A DNA stretch of 64,000 bases from Vibrio sp. 10N.286.49.B1 (GCF_002873335.1 NZ_MCUW01000019.1:1008-65007), one strand, 5' to 3'. Positions 1 to 9,275 are shown, numbered from the stretch's first letter. Notes: generated by a model not told the origin, from the sequence alone. Program-made: numbers and translations.

Positions 1-50
1 TTGTGCGTATCGGTTTTGTGCATATCGGTTTCGTGTACATCGGTTTTGTG
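1..50. repeat. 15-bp tandem repeat inside the truncated gene
   Basis: The core TCGGTTTTGTG recurs with a 15-bp period (cores begin near 9, 24 and 39, with a partial unit at the edge). On the minus strand it encodes the in-frame pentapeptide H-K/E-T-D-x. The array runs off the window, so its copy number is unknown. In-frame multiples of 15 bp would change protein length without shifting frame. Confidence 0.7.
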
Positions 51-533
51 ACGTTCTGGCACCGCAACGCTTGAGTTATTGGTTGCTGCGGGAATCATGT
101 TCATTTTAGCATGAGAGTGGTCGGTCAAGTGATGCGAAGAATGAGTTACGGTTGAGGTTGGTTTTACTGCTGCTTCGTTATCCACTGTTAGTGTGGCGCT
201 ATTTGAATGTTCAGGTTTAGCGAAGGCGGTATTGTCGGTCGTATTATCATCGGATATGTGGTTGGCTTTTTCTACATCGAGATTTCCCGGTGCCAATTTA
301 TTGATAGGGGTCTCATCACTGTTCACATTCACTTCATCGTCATGAGTGCTTGCAAATGAGGGTAAAATCAGCATTAAACTTTGTAAGTTTAATGCATTGA
401 CGTTGACGTTGAACCTCGAAAATAATCTTAATTTATTTTTCTTATTTGTACTTCGTTGTTGTACCGATGAAGAGGCATGTTTCTTATTATTCTTTACACT
501 TGAACTTACCGCGTTCTTGCCTTTATTTTTCAT
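1..533 (-). CDS. Hypothetical low-complexity protein, C-terminus cut off by window edge
   Basis: An ATG at 533-531 opens a reading frame that stays open to position 1, giving about 177 visible residues; the rest lies outside the window. The N-terminus is very basic and rich in Lys, Asn and Ser (starts MKNKGKNAVSS). A short hydrophobic stretch (LQSLMLILPSFA) follows near residues 50-62, perhaps a membrane or signal segment. The remainder is acidic to polar, rich in Asp, Asn, Thr and His. At the window edge it enters a five-residue repeat of the form H-K-T-D-x. No Shine-Dalgarno is obvious. I recognise no domain and assign no function. The composition suggests a secreted or surface-exposed disordered region. 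Confidence 0.6.
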   Translation of the reverse strand, partial: MKNKGKNAVSSSVKNNKKHASSSVQQRSTNKKNKLRLFSRFNVNVNALNLQSLMLILPSFASTHDDEVNVNSDETPINKLAPGNLDVEKANHISDDNTTDNTAFAKPEHSNSATLTVDNEAAVKPTSTVTHSSHHLTDHSHAKMNMIPAATNNSSVAVPERHKTDVHETDMHKTDTH

Positions 534-1207
534 GCTTATTTAACCCATAAATAACGTGAAGCCGCTATTTTAAGTTAAGTACAATACTAGGGATTGCGCT
601 AGCCAATTTAATGATGTTTAACGGGAAAAGACTGAAAATCAATAGGTGAGCTATTTAAGTCGCTAGACGCTACGAATTCTATCTAAATACTTAAGAAATT
701 TTGCCTAAAATGGGCCACATTAAATGATGGTAGCGGCTACGGGCCTGAGTGTTAAATTAATTTATTTAAGGTCGACTGCTTAGCCTTGATTTATGCCTGA
801 CGTCGGATAAGGATGAGAAGCACAACGCTACATGTTCACCAATCAAGGTCGTATGCAAATTAAGAAATGATTACATTCGTAAAACAGTATTACATACTCA
901 AAAATAGCTTCTAATAAGAGAGAAGAGGAGAGGGCAGAGAATAATAGACATTTTCCAGCATCATTTTGAAGTTAACTCAAGCGCCTCTGGGCTCATGCAA
1001 TCAAAGTGACAATGACGCCTTATCCTGATTATAGAAAATTACGTTACCATTTTACCTCTGAATTTTTTTACGATTCATTATTGGTTCAAAGCTGTGTCAT
1101 ACACAGAACCTATCGTTGCTCTGTGCGCCTAGTTCTATATGTATTCTCAAAGAATTATCAGGTGTTCTGTGTAGGGTATAAAAGTAATGTGAGTCCCCAG
1201 AAACGGT
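534..1207. other. Gene-poor intergenic stretch
   Basis: This stretch of about 670 bases separates the truncated gene from the terminator beyond rplY. The only frame of any size is a 67-codon plus-strand one at 1006-1209. It has no good ribosome binding site, unusual amino-acid composition, and ends at a terminator. I see no tRNA and no convincing promoter pair. A small RNA ending at the 1208-1238 hairpin is possible but nothing shows it. Confidence 0.4.
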
Positions 1208-1238
1208 GAAACCCCGATGTTGGTAGCATCGGGGTTTC
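1208..1238. terminator. Strong bidirectional-looking hairpin terminator
   Basis: Perfect 11-bp stem GAAACCCCGAT / ATCGGGGTTTC with a 9-base loop. It lies about 90 bases past the rplY stop on the minus strand, and T-rich sequence follows on the plus strand too. It most likely ends rplY transcription and anything read from the left on the plus strand. Confidence 0.7.
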
Positions 1239-1325
1239 GAATTTCTTTAGATTACTTAGTTGGTAAGACTGAGAATCTTTTTATGCAAAAGGTTGGATTT
1301 ATCCAACTAATTCCTTGGTAGGAAA

Positions 1326-1604
1326 TTAGATACGGATGAAGTCCATGTGCTCAACTTTTGGCTTGTACGCGTGACGTTGAACGTCTTGCGGCTTAACCTT
1401 AACTTCTGCGCCGTCAATCAATAGAGTGATTGCTTCGTAGAACTCAGGCTTGTCCATTTGGTTGATCACTTCATCGTGCGTAAGCGCGATAGAGATCGGT
1501 GCTGCTTCACCACCGTAGATGATTGCTGGGAATTTGCCAGCGTGACGTAGGCGGCGGCTCGCACCCTTACCTAGTTCAGTACGTACTACTGCTTCGAATT
1601 TCAT
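1326..1604 (-). CDS. rplY: 50S ribosomal protein L25 (short form)
   Basis: A 92-residue protein of the short L25 type found in gammaproteobacteria, which binds 5S rRNA in the large subunit. The family signature is clear: the early GKGASRRLR segment, FPAIIYGG, then VKPQDVQRH and the C-terminal EHMDFIR. The start is the ATG at 1604: GAGAG lies about 9 bases upstream and the product then begins [10 protein letters not shown] as in Vibrio L25. An upstream TTG at 1619 would add five residues but lacks an RBS. It is monocistronic, followed by the hairpin at 1208-1238. In enterobacteria rplY neighbours radD-rsuA-bcr; here the same order holds with a two-component system inserted. Confidence 0.97.
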   Translation of the reverse strand: MKFEAVVRTELGKGASRRLRHAGKFPAIIYGGEAAPISIALTHDEVINQMDKPEFYEAITLLIDGAEVKVKPQDVQRHAYKPKVEHMDFIRI

Positions 1605-1771
1605 AGTATTTACTCTCAATTAGTAAAATTAATAAATGCCGTTCTAATCTTAGCGACCTAGTTAGAACATATATCGTTAAAAAAGCATCAAAGATACTCT
1701 CAAAACGAGCGCGGATACTAACATTCAATAGCAGTCTGAGCAATAGATTCGGAGTGATATCTATAGATTTT

Positions 1772-3148
1772 TTAATCCTTTACTGCTCTTAACGTCAGCG
1801 TTGCTTTTAAACCACCCAATTTGCTTAAAGAAAGAACAAGATCGCCACGATAACCATGAGCCATTTCACTGACGATGTTTAGCCCTAGACCTGTTCCTGG
1901 TGTGGTTTCGTCTAGGCGTACACCGCGTTTTATCACATCTTGGCATTGTGCCTCTGGGATACCGACACCGTCATCTTCGATGATGATTTTGATGGCATCG
2001 TTATCCAGTGCGAGAGAGTGAACCCGTATGAGGCTTTTTCCCCATTTGTATGCGTTTTCTATTAAGTTACCCAGCATTTCGTCGAGATCAGTCTTTTCAA
2101 CCGCGACGAACAAGTCAGGGTCCAATTCGTTAATAAGCGCAATTTCTCGCTGTGCGTAAACCTTATCAAACGCCAAAGACATCGCGTCTACGCGTTCACT
2201 TGGGTTTGCTTTCACCGATAGGATGTTCATTGCACCGGCCATGCGTGCTCGGCCTAAGTGGTAATCAATCTGTGATTGAATTTGAAGTAGGGCGGGAGCC
2301 AGTTTATTTCTATCGGCCTCGCCGAGGTTCGCTTGCTCGTTTTTCAAGATGGACAACGGGGTTTTTAGTGCGTGAGATAAATTACCCGCGTGGTTTCTCG
2401 CTCTGGCGAGTAACTCTTGATAATGGAAAATCAATGCGTTGAGGTCATTCACTAATGGTGCGATCTCTTTTGGGTACTGCTCGTCTAAGGATTGACGATC
2501 GCCGTTTCGCAACATCTGTAGCTCTTTTTGCATCTTGTTAAGTGGGCGGAGTGACCAGCTAACTTGTGCGACAACGAGGCTGAGAAGGCCTAGCATCATA
2601 ATGCCGAGTATCATCCATACTTGGTTTGTTAAGGTGTGCAGTGCTTTGTCTATAGGATCTTCATCTTGCGCGACAATGATGGTGACGCCGTCACTTATGT
2701 CTGGCAAGAACACTGTCCTTTTTATTGCGACAAGACGTTCGTCACGCGCGCCAAAATAGGAAGACGCGTGCGCGCGTTCTTTTTGTGATATGTCTTTGTC
2801 CCAGAGTGAGCGAGATCGTAGCGTATCGGCAGGGGTTTTGATATGCCAATACAGTCCACTATAAGGTTGATTAAATCTAGGGTCCGAAAGGCGCGACGAC
2901 AAAATTAGGCGACCTTGCTTGTCTGTTTCCAAGTTGGCCGCAATTTCATCCATAGAGCGCCCTAACTGTGTCTCTAGATCTTGAACTAGATACTCACGAA
3001 CTAGGCCAGGGATGATGACACCCGCTGCGATGGTTATTACCGACAGCCACAACGACGCTGCAAGAAGTAATCGGGTTTTAAGGCTGAGTTTTTTAAACCC
3101 AGCCTTCAGTGATGAAGCTCGAGAAGGAACAATGTCTTGTTTAGGCAT
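1772..3148 (-). CDS. Sensor histidine kinase, PhoQ-like
   Basis: Membrane sensor kinase of 458 residues partnered with the regulator just upstream. Layout: short cytoplasmic N-terminus, TM1 about 26-46, periplasmic sensor about 47-175, TM2 about 177-199, HAMP-like linker, dimerisation domain with the phospho-accepting His259 in SHALKTPLSIL, then an ATPase domain with N box (ENAYKWG), G1 (EDDGVGIP) and G2 (GTGLGLNIV). The kinase core resembles PhoQ. The ATG at 3148 overlaps the regulator's stop by 8 bases, indicating translational coupling; a longer frame starting at 3250 would run deep into the regulator and is unlikely. The signal sensed is unknown; PhoQ relatives respond to divalent cations, acid or cationic peptides. 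Confidence 0.88.
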   Translation of the reverse strand: MPKQDIVPSRASSLKAGFKKLSLKTRLLLAASLWLSVITIAAGVIIPGLVREYLVQDLETQLGRSMDEIAANLETDKQGRLILSSRLSDPRFNQPYSGLYWHIKTPADTLRSRSLWDKDISQKERAHASSYFGARDERLVAIKRTVFLPDISDGVTIIVAQDEDPIDKALHTLTNQVWMILGIMMLGLLSLVVAQVSWSLRPLNKMQKELQMLRNGDRQSLDEQYPKEIAPLVNDLNALIFHYQELLARARNHAGNLSHALKTPLSILKNEQANLGEADRNKLAPALLQIQSQIDYHLGRARMAGAMNILSVKANPSERVDAMSLAFDKVYAQREIALINELDPDLFVAVEKTDLDEMLGNLIENAYKWGKSLIRVHSLALDNDAIKIIIEDDGVGIPEAQCQDVIKRGVRLDETTPGTGLGLNIVSEMAHGYRGDLVLSLSKLGGLKATLTLRAVKD

Positions 3149-3797
3149 TGAGTTGGTATCCAAGACCTCGTACTGTTTTAATAATTTTCGGTGATATCTT
3201 TTTGCGGATGCGTCCAATAAACACTTCAACCGTATTTGAATCACGGTCAAAATCTTGTTTATAAATATGCTCGACTAGCTCAGTGCGAGAAATGACTTTA
3301 TCCGCGTTATGAACAAAATACGCAACGACTTTGTATTCAAGCGCCGTAAGGCTTACGGCCTGACCTTGCCACATGACTTTTGACGATCGCGTATCCAAGC
3401 TTAGATCGCCCATCTGTACGATGGGAGAGGCGTTTCCTGATGCTCGGCGCAGTTGAGCTCGAATGCGTGCGATAAGTTCGATCATCTCAAATGGTTTGGT
3501 TAAGTAATCATCTGCACCAGCGTTCAACCCTTCCACTCGTTGGCTTAGGGTGTCGCGTGCGCTCAATATCACCACAGGGGTATTGATATTCTCGTCACGA
3601 ATGCCTTTAAGAACGGTTAACCCATCGATTTTCGGTAATCCTAAGTCTAGGACAATAACGTCCCATTCTTCGGATGTTGCACGGTAAAGTGCATCAATGC
3701 CATCTTGTGCGAGTTCAGGCACCCATTCGGCACTCTCGAGCGTTGCTAAAATTTGTTCACCCAATTTAGGGTCATCTTCCACTACAAGAATTTTCAT
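3141..3797 (-). CDS. OmpR-family response regulator, PhoP-like
   Basis: A 218-residue two-domain transcription factor. The receiver domain (1-115) has the acidic pocket EDD at 7-9, phospho-acceptor Asp51 (VLDLGLP) and Lys101 in LTKPF. The C-terminal winged helix (about 125-218) carries the OmpR-type LTALEYKVVAYF and the terminal VRGLGYQLN. RBS GAAGAG precedes the ATG. It is cotranscribed with the overlapping kinase, and a PepSY protein gene lies 82 bases upstream. The locus order PepSY - regulator - kinase - rplY matches what I recall for the PhoP/PhoQ-like locus of Vibrio cholerae, but the family is large and the exact orthologue name is an inference. Confidence 0.92.
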   Translation of the reverse strand: MKILVVEDDPKLGEQILATLESAEWVPELAQDGIDALYRATSEEWDVIVLDLGLPKIDGLTVLKGIRDENINTPVVILSARDTLSQRVEGLNAGADDYLTKPFEMIELIARIRAQLRRASGNASPIVQMGDLSLDTRSSKVMWQGQAVSLTALEYKVVAYFVHNADKVISRTELVEHIYKQDFDRDSNTVEVFIGRIRKKISPKIIKTVRGLGYQLNA

Positions 3798-3879
3798 TAT
3801 TATAATCTCTTCGGTATCTCGTCATAAACTTATGATGACTTATCGTCATGTTGAACGGCAGATATATGGTTTGACGCGC

Positions 3880-4302
3880 TTATTTTTTTATCACTCTTTG
3901 AAGATTATGGCCTTTTATTTCCATTAGCTCCAATGTGGTCGCGTTGTACTCAACCTGAATAACATCTTGTTCGTGCATAAGTTTTAATTCGTAGGTCCAC
4001 TCATCATCGTCTTCTTCGAGCTCTACTTTGATCACTCGCCCGTTCAGGTCGCTCTCGACGGTGGCGAACAATTCTGAGAATGGCCTGATCAAGCCATCTT
4101 GTACCGCTTCGTACACTTCGTCTTGGTCTTCGTCAAATTCAATTCGAGCGTCACCAAGGGGAACATCTTGGACGAGCTCATGGCCATTAGGTGAGTCAGA
4201 GAAAAACTCAGCATGAACAGTTGCCGGCAGTATCAATATAAAAGATAGCGCGATTAAGGACAGTTGGGAGTTCAAAAATGATCCTTTTGGTTTAATGGTC
4301 AT
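3880..4302 (-). CDS. PepSY-like periplasmic protein
   Basis: Exported protein of about 140 residues. A signal peptide (about 1-32, ending TVHA) is followed by an acidic mature part. This includes a PepSY-like segment in the second half, where VIKVELEED, WTYELKLMHEQDVIQVEYNA and TLELMEIKG follow the beta-strand pattern of that fold. The start is the ATG at 4302 with AGG about 8 bases upstream; a GTG at 4311 is the alternative. It is probably the first gene of the regulator-kinase operon. PepSY proteins next to PhoPQ-type systems are common and may modulate the sensor in the periplasm, but that role is inferred. Confidence 0.75.
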   Translation of the reverse strand: MTIKPKGSFLNSQLSLIALSFILILPATVHAEFFSDSPNGHELVQDVPLGDARIEFDEDQDEVYEAVQDGLIRPFSELFATVESDLNGRVIKVELEEDDDEWTYELKLMHEQDVIQVEYNATTLELMEIKGHNLQRVIKK

Positions 4303-4379
4303 GTTAAGCACCTATCAGAAGAGTTAATGGTTACTGTAATGCAAAGTATAATGTTTTCAATATGAATAGAAGCTGAATG

Positions 4380-6119
4380 CTATGACTTCAACTCGTCATC
4401 AAAGATTTTATCGCGAAGTTTCCAAAAACGACCACTTTTTCGTGCGATGACAAAAGCTGGTAAACGGAATCTATGTTGATTGTTGACAACCTTAGTCGGT
4501 GAGGTTGCATCAAACTCTCGGTGCTTATCAGCAAGGTGTGGTCGCACAAACCGGGCAAGAAACCCTTCTTTTTGTTTTTTTGTCGTGAGTGACCAAAACT
4601 CACTGACTTGCGCCTCATTCTCACCAATATAATTCACACGAAGACTACTTTTACCCTTGTTGTCTTTGTGTACAGATAGTGACATATCGACACACTCAAA
4701 CACGAGCGCGTCTTTTAAATTTAACGCTTCTTTAAGTTTTTTGTCGGGATCAACCAAGGTTGCATCGCATTCATGACAAATTCTCGCTGCGATATCATTA
4801 TCGGCGCCACATTCGTTACAGTATTTAGCCCTAAATCGATAGTTACAGTGTTCACGCTCTTTGGTGTCTTCATCGGTAAAATATCCTTGGCACTTGCGCC
4901 CAAAATGCTCGAGCAGGAAACCATTACTGTCGAGCTTCCCCCAAAAGTTATTATTAAATCCACACGCAGGGCAAGGGATGGTAATGATCTCGGAATCCGA
5001 ATCGGGTTTAGGATTGCCTATCTCGGGTTGATATAAATCGTATGTATTCCCTGCATAATCGAGCACAAGGCATTCCGTTTTTCCTTCCGAAAGGCGAAGA
5101 CCACGTCCAACAATTTGTTGATATAACCCAACGGATTCTGTTGGGCGAAGAATGGCAATGAGATCAACATGCGGTGCGTCAAAGCCTGTTGTTAATACAG
5201 AGACATTAACCAAATATTTAATTCGTTTTTCTTTGAAGTCATTGATGATTGAATCGCGATCAGGTGTCGGTGTATCACCGATGACGATTTGGCTGCTATC
5301 GGCAGGTAATAATGCGAGTATCTCCTGAGCATGGCGAACGGTTGCTGCAAATATCATGATGCCTTGTTTATCCGCACTGTACCGAATGATTTGCTCGATG
5401 ATTTGTGGTGTTGCTCGCTTTGACTGTTCAATGACGAGGTCTAACTCTGATTCTTTGTACTTTCCCATACTCGAAGGTTTAAGCTGCGAAAAGTCATAGC
5501 TGAGTACTGGTGCATCAATAAGTTTTGCAGGTGTTAAAAATCCTTCATCCAGCAAATATTGAATTGGTAACTCGAAGATACAGTCTTTAAAAAAACGGGG
5601 GTCGTCGCTGCGAACCAGACCTTTCGTGTGATATTGGTAAATCCAACCAACACCGAGTCGATAGGGGGTTGCTGTTAGCCCAAGTATCTTAATGCCGGGG
5701 TTGACTTCACTTAAGTGAGAAATGACTTTTTGGTAGCTTGAGGTTTTGACTTCAGGCACCCGGTGGCACTCATCAATGACGAGTAGGGAAAACTGGTTCG
5801 CAAAGTGGTGTAGGTTTCGTACTACGGATTGAACAGAGGCAAAAACTACTTGTTCAGAGGTTTCCTTCCTTCCTAGTCCGGCCGAAAATATCGAACCACT
5901 GAGTCCGTAGCCTTCATATTTCGCGTGGTTCTGTTCGACGAGTTCTTTGACATGAGCAAGAACGAGGACTCGACCTCTGGCCAAGCGAGCAAGTTCAGCG
6001 ATTACGAGGCTTTTGCCCGCTCCAGTAGGCAATACGATGACTGCTGGCGTGTCATTTTTGCGAAAATAGTGGATAACCGCTTTAACGGAATCGGCTTGAT
6101 ACGGACGAAGTGTGTACAT
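4380..6119 (-). CDS. radD: RadD superfamily 2 DNA helicase
   Basis: A 579-residue ATPase matching RadD (YejH) of E. coli in length and motif order. Motifs: Walker A VLPTGAGKSLVIAEL near residue 30, motif II DECHR, motif III GLTATPYRLG, motif VI QIVGRGLRL. A C-terminal cysteine-rich zinc region follows (CPACGF, CQGYF, CNECGADNDIAARICHEC). RadD acts in double-strand break repair and processing of recombination intermediates with SSB. The start at 6119 gives MYTLRPYQA, aligning with the E. coli N-terminus; the frame stays open upstream to 6158. It is divergent from rsuA with 71 bases between, the same neighbourhood as in enterobacteria. Confidence 0.95.
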   Translation of the reverse strand: MYTLRPYQADSVKAVIHYFRKNDTPAVIVLPTGAGKSLVIAELARLARGRVLVLAHVKELVEQNHAKYEGYGLSGSIFSAGLGRKETSEQVVFASVQSVVRNLHHFANQFSLLVIDECHRVPEVKTSSYQKVISHLSEVNPGIKILGLTATPYRLGVGWIYQYHTKGLVRSDDPRFFKDCIFELPIQYLLDEGFLTPAKLIDAPVLSYDFSQLKPSSMGKYKESELDLVIEQSKRATPQIIEQIIRYSADKQGIMIFAATVRHAQEILALLPADSSQIVIGDTPTPDRDSIINDFKEKRIKYLVNVSVLTTGFDAPHVDLIAILRPTESVGLYQQIVGRGLRLSEGKTECLVLDYAGNTYDLYQPEIGNPKPDSDSEIITIPCPACGFNNNFWGKLDSNGFLLEHFGRKCQGYFTDEDTKEREHCNYRFRAKYCNECGADNDIAARICHECDATLVDPDKKLKEALNLKDALVFECVDMSLSVHKDNKGKSSLRVNYIGENEAQVSEFWSLTTKKQKEGFLARFVRPHLADKHREFDATSPTKVVNNQHRFRLPAFVIARKSGRFWKLRDKIFDDELKS

Positions 6120-6157
6120 ATGAGTGAGTTTGACTCTACATCTGGCAGAAAAGCCCA

Positions 6158-6163
6158 TATAAT
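6158..6163 (+). promoter_or_regulatory. Candidate -10 element for rsuA
   Basis: A perfect TATAAT sits 28 bases ahead of the rsuA ATG, in the short divergent gap with radD. The nearest good -35 (TTGACT at 6130-6135) is 22 bases away, longer than ideal, so the -35 is uncertain. Confidence 0.4.
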
Positions 6164-6190
6164 AGCGGACTTAATCAGATTGAGGTATTC

Positions 6191-6889
6191 ATGCGTTTAG
6201 ATAAATTTTTGTGTGATTCGCTAGGTGTCACCCGTAGAGAAGCAACCATCCTTTTAAGAAAGGGTGAAGTGACCGTTAACGACGAGATAAAAAAAAGCGG
6301 TTCCGTTAAGGTAAGCGAGCAATGTCGTGTCGAATGGCAAGAGCGTGAAATTACGGTGAAAGGTCCTCGTTATATCATGTTGTATAAGCCTGAAGGCTTT
6401 GTCTGCTCGCATGAAGACGGTTCGAATCAAACGGCGTTTGAGTTACTTGATGAAATCAAAATGGATTCACTTCATTTTGCTGGCCGTTTAGATGTTGATA
6501 CGACAGGCTTGGTATTGATTACTGATGACGGTCAATGGTCGCACCGTATTACTTCCCCTAAGCATAAGTGCCAAAAAACATATCGTGTATGGTTGGTTGA
6601 GCCAGTTGAAGACGATTATGTTGAGAAGTTTAAGCAAGGTATTGAGTTGCGAAGTGAAAAAGCGCCGACACTGCCTGCTCACCTAGAAGTGAGAGCCGAA
6701 AAAGAAGTGTTGTTAACTATCCATGAAGGGAAGTATCACCAAGTTAAGCGCATGTTTGCGGCATTAGGCAACAAAGTCGAAGCATTACATCGTGAACGAA
6801 TCGGTGAAATTGAACTAGATGAAGAATTGGAACTTGGTGAATATCGTTATTTAACCCAAGAAGAAATTGACTCGATCTGGAAAAAGTAA
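6191..6889 (+). CDS. rsuA: 16S rRNA pseudouridine-516 synthase
   Basis: RsuA converts U516 of 16S rRNA to pseudouridine. The 232-residue protein begins with an S4 RNA-binding domain (about 1-45, MRLDKFLCDSLGVTRREA). The catalytic domain holds the signature GRLDVDTTGLVLITDDG with the catalytic Asp, and the late motif GKYHQVKRMFAALG. The length matches the family. GAGG lies 5 bases before the ATG. It is transcribed away from radD and followed by two hairpins (6908-6943 and 6949-6986), so probably monocistronic. Confidence 0.96.
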   Translation: MRLDKFLCDSLGVTRREATILLRKGEVTVNDEIKKSGSVKVSEQCRVEWQEREITVKGPRYIMLYKPEGFVCSHEDGSNQTAFELLDEIKMDSLHFAGRLDVDTTGLVLITDDGQWSHRITSPKHKCQKTYRVWLVEPVEDDYVEKFKQGIELRSEKAPTLPAHLEVRAEKEVLLTIHEGKYHQVKRMFAALGNKVEALHRERIGEIELDEELELGEYRYLTQEEIDSIWKK

Positions 6890-6907
6890 TACAAAAGAGA
6901 GTGTTAT

Positions 6908-6986
6908 CACTGTGGTGAATCCTTCTTACCTTTCACCATAGTGTCTGGAATAAGTGTTATGCCTTTCAAATACCATGGCACTTATT
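6908..6986 (+). terminator. Tandem hairpins after rsuA
   Basis: First hairpin: CACTGTGGTGAA pairs with TTCACCATAGTG (6908-6943, one wobble). Second: AATAAGTG pairs with CACTTATT (6949-6986), followed by TTATTGTT, a modest U-rich tail. The second is the likelier terminator. The remainder of the gap up to 7291 shows no gene. Confidence 0.5.
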
Positions 6987-7291
6987 TTATTGTTGTGATT
7001 TAAAGAGCCGCACTATCACCCCATTGTGAACGACCGTTGTCTAAAGAAATACGATAGAGTTTACAAAGATCGCAGTACGAATATTTCTGGAGACTTATGT
7101 GGCGACAAAGTTATAAGCATACCGTTACTCGTGCTTTCTTACTGCAATGAAACGAGCTCTGTGAGAATAAAAGCAGTTTTTTAATAACAAAGGCAATGGT
7201 CGGCAATGACCTCAATTTGGAATGATTGAGTCTTTTTAGCTTATTTGAATGCATGGAATGCCTGATAATAGCGCAATCGATTAGGAGCGAT

Positions 7292-8497
7292 ATGAGTTCT
7301 AAACCACTATCGCAGCCCGACATACCCCAGCTAGGCCTTCTTTTATTCCTAGTTCTTGGTGCAATTGGTGCTCTTACACCACTCGCGATCGACATGTACT
7401 TGCCTGCAATGCCAACGATTGCACAAGATCTTGGGGTAAATGCTGGTGCTGTTCAAATAACACTTACGGTATACACAGCGGGTTTCGCACTCGGTCAATT
7501 GTTACATGGACCTCTAGCCGATAGTTATGGCCGCAGACCAGTCTTACTCTTTGGAGTGTTCTTTTTTGGTATCGCTTCAGCGGTAAGTGCTACGACGACG
7601 AGTATAGAATCCTTGACGTTAGTACGAACCGCGCAAGGTTTTGCTGGCGCTGCGGCGGCGGTGATTATTCAAGCAATTGTACGCGATATGTTCGACAAAG
7701 AAGACTTTGCTCGAACCATGTCGTTTGTAACATTAGTGATTACTCTTGCCCCGTTAGTCGCGCCAATGGTGGGCGGACACCTTGCTATTTGGTTCGGCTG
7801 GCGCTCAATTTTCTGGGTGTTAACCGCATTTTCTGTTGTCGTTATTGCTGCGGTATTGTGGAAAATACCAGAGACACTAGCACCAGAAAATCGACAACCA
7901 TTGCGATTTCGAACCACGATAAAAAACTATGCACGTTTGTGTAAAAACCCAGTCGCGATGGGGCTGATGTTTTCTGGCGCCTTTTCGTTTGCAGGTATGT
8001 TTGCCTTCTTGACCGCGGGTTCGTTTGTCTACATCGATATTTACGGGGTGACACCCGATCAATTCGGATACCTGTTTGGTTTAAATATCATCACAATGAT
8101 CATCATGACCAGCATTAACGGCCGCCTCGTCAAGAAAGTGGGTTTGCACGGCATGCTAAAGTTTGGCTTAAGTGTTCAGCTTTTCGCCGGGTTAGGGTTA
8201 TTAGCAAGTGGTCTTTTGGATCTTGGTATCTGGGGGATTGTTCCTTTTGTTATGTTGTTTATTGGGACACTCTCCACGATTGGTAGTAACTCAATGGGTC
8301 TACTATTGAGTGGTTACCCTAAAATGGCAGGGACGACTTCGTCGCTTGCTGGCACACTAAGATTTGGTACGGGTTCGTTGGTTGGCGCGATTGTTGCGGT
8401 TCTTCCGGGCGGATCTATTTGGCCAATGATTGTATTAATGGCCATTTGTTCGGTATTATCCGCGGGCTTATATTGGACACTAGGAAAAAAAGCATAA
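7292..8497 (+). CDS. bcr: Bcr/CflA-family drug efflux MFS transporter
   Basis: Inner-membrane proton-coupled exporter of 401 residues with about twelve membrane helices. The MFS DHA1 signature is visible: ALTPLAIDMYLPAMP in TM1, LGQLLHGPLADSYGRRPVL in loop 2-3, and RTAQGFAGAAAAVI after it. Bcr relatives export bicyclomycin, sulfonamides or small peptides; the natural substrate here is unknown. The start at 7292 is chosen because TAGGAG lies 6-7 bases upstream; the frame is open from 7226 but those extra residues lack support. It sits next to rsuA as in E. coli, and its stop overlaps the next gene's start (TAATG). Confidence 0.93.
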   Translation: MSSKPLSQPDIPQLGLLLFLVLGAIGALTPLAIDMYLPAMPTIAQDLGVNAGAVQITLTVYTAGFALGQLLHGPLADSYGRRPVLLFGVFFFGIASAVSATTTSIESLTLVRTAQGFAGAAAAVIIQAIVRDMFDKEDFARTMSFVTLVITLAPLVAPMVGGHLAIWFGWRSIFWVLTAFSVVVIAAVLWKIPETLAPENRQPLRFRTTIKNYARLCKNPVAMGLMFSGAFSFAGMFAFLTAGSFVYIDIYGVTPDQFGYLFGLNIITMIIMTSINGRLVKKVGLHGMLKFGLSVQLFAGLGLLASGLLDLGIWGIVPFVMLFIGTLSTIGSNSMGLLLSGYPKMAGTTSSLAGTLRFGTGSLVGAIVAVLPGGSIWPMIVLMAICSVLSAGLYWTLGKKA

Positions 8498-9153
8498 TGT
8501 CTGAGTATTATTCAGAAATCCAAAACGTTGTGAACAGTGCACTTGAAGAACTAGAACAAGGGCATGAGAGTGGCAAGGTGATTAACTCACCGACGTCGAA
8601 CAATTTGTTCCTGCTTCGCTGGGTAACAAAGAGTATTAAATCGCAACGCTTTCATAAAGTCATTGCTGGTGACATTATTCGATGGCAAAAAATGGGTCGT
8701 TCGAAAGGTAATGACGCCATGCTTGAATCTACTTTCCGTCGTATCTCTGGGTACTATGGGGAATTCTTTGGTGATGAAACTAAAGTCGTTACCGATGCAA
8801 TGATTGAAACGTTCCTTGAAGATATGGAACAAGCAGACTGGGGCGTGACCACGTCTGAAGTGTTGACGGACGGCAGCAAGGTTCAATTTTTTACGGATGG
8901 CCAAAACTCATTTGCATTGTGTGCGAACCAATGTGATGACTGTTTTGATGGTGAAAAGTTGGTGAAACCAATGAGCTGGTTTGTACGTGGTAATCATGCA
9001 GAGTTTATTACCAAAGCGTATGAAGCGGGTTTTATGTTGCATAAGCGTACCGATTACAAATCGAAGGTTAAGTATCATGGAGAGTACCTTGTGTACCCAA
9101 TGAATCAAGGCCCGCAGCTTGTTGAGATCCCGTTGTCTTATGTGGTTAAGTAA
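8497..9153 (+). CDS. DUF2913 family protein
   Basis: A 218-residue soluble protein with no signal peptide or membrane segment. I recognise it as the Vibrio-type DUF2913 family from its overall sequence (MSEYYSEIQNVVNSALEEL start, NLFLLRWVTKSIKSQRF, then a basic RWQKMGRSKGNDAMLE). It has a CANQCDDC cysteine cluster about residues 143-150. The start codon overlaps the bcr stop (TAATG), so translation is probably coupled to bcr. No function is known to me. A strong terminator follows at 9222-9254. Confidence 0.8.
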   Translation: MSEYYSEIQNVVNSALEELEQGHESGKVINSPTSNNLFLLRWVTKSIKSQRFHKVIAGDIIRWQKMGRSKGNDAMLESTFRRISGYYGEFFGDETKVVTDAMIETFLEDMEQADWGVTTSEVLTDGSKVQFFTDGQNSFALCANQCDDCFDGEKLVKPMSWFVRGNHAEFITKAYEAGFMLHKRTDYKSKVKYHGEYLVYPMNQGPQLVEIPLSYVVK

Positions 9154-9221
9154 ACCACTATAAAATGACGATTCATTATTAAATAACTCAGTTATTAATA
9201 ATGATTGAGCGTAGATAAAAG

Positions 9222-9254
9222 AAAAGGTGAACCCAACATGGGCTCACCTTTTTT
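9222..9254 (+). terminator. Rho-independent terminator after DUF2913
   Basis: AAAAGGTGA-CCC pairs with GGG-TCACCTTTT around a 5-base loop, followed by further T residues. It has an A-rich 5' arm and so may work in both directions between the convergent DUF2913 and Hsp70 genes. Confidence 0.85.
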
Positions 9255-9275
9255 AATGTTTGTACTTATCGTCTT

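Noticed and set aside
346..543. 65-codon plus-strand frame
   Set aside because: Shadow of the truncated minus-strand gene, which has the better start.
1006..1209. 67-codon plus-strand frame before the rplY-side terminator
   Set aside because: No RBS, odd composition (many Tyr, Val, Cys), and it ends at a terminator that serves the opposite gene.
4028..4216. Plus-strand frame within the PepSY gene
   Set aside because: Antisense shadow of a gene with signal peptide and RBS.
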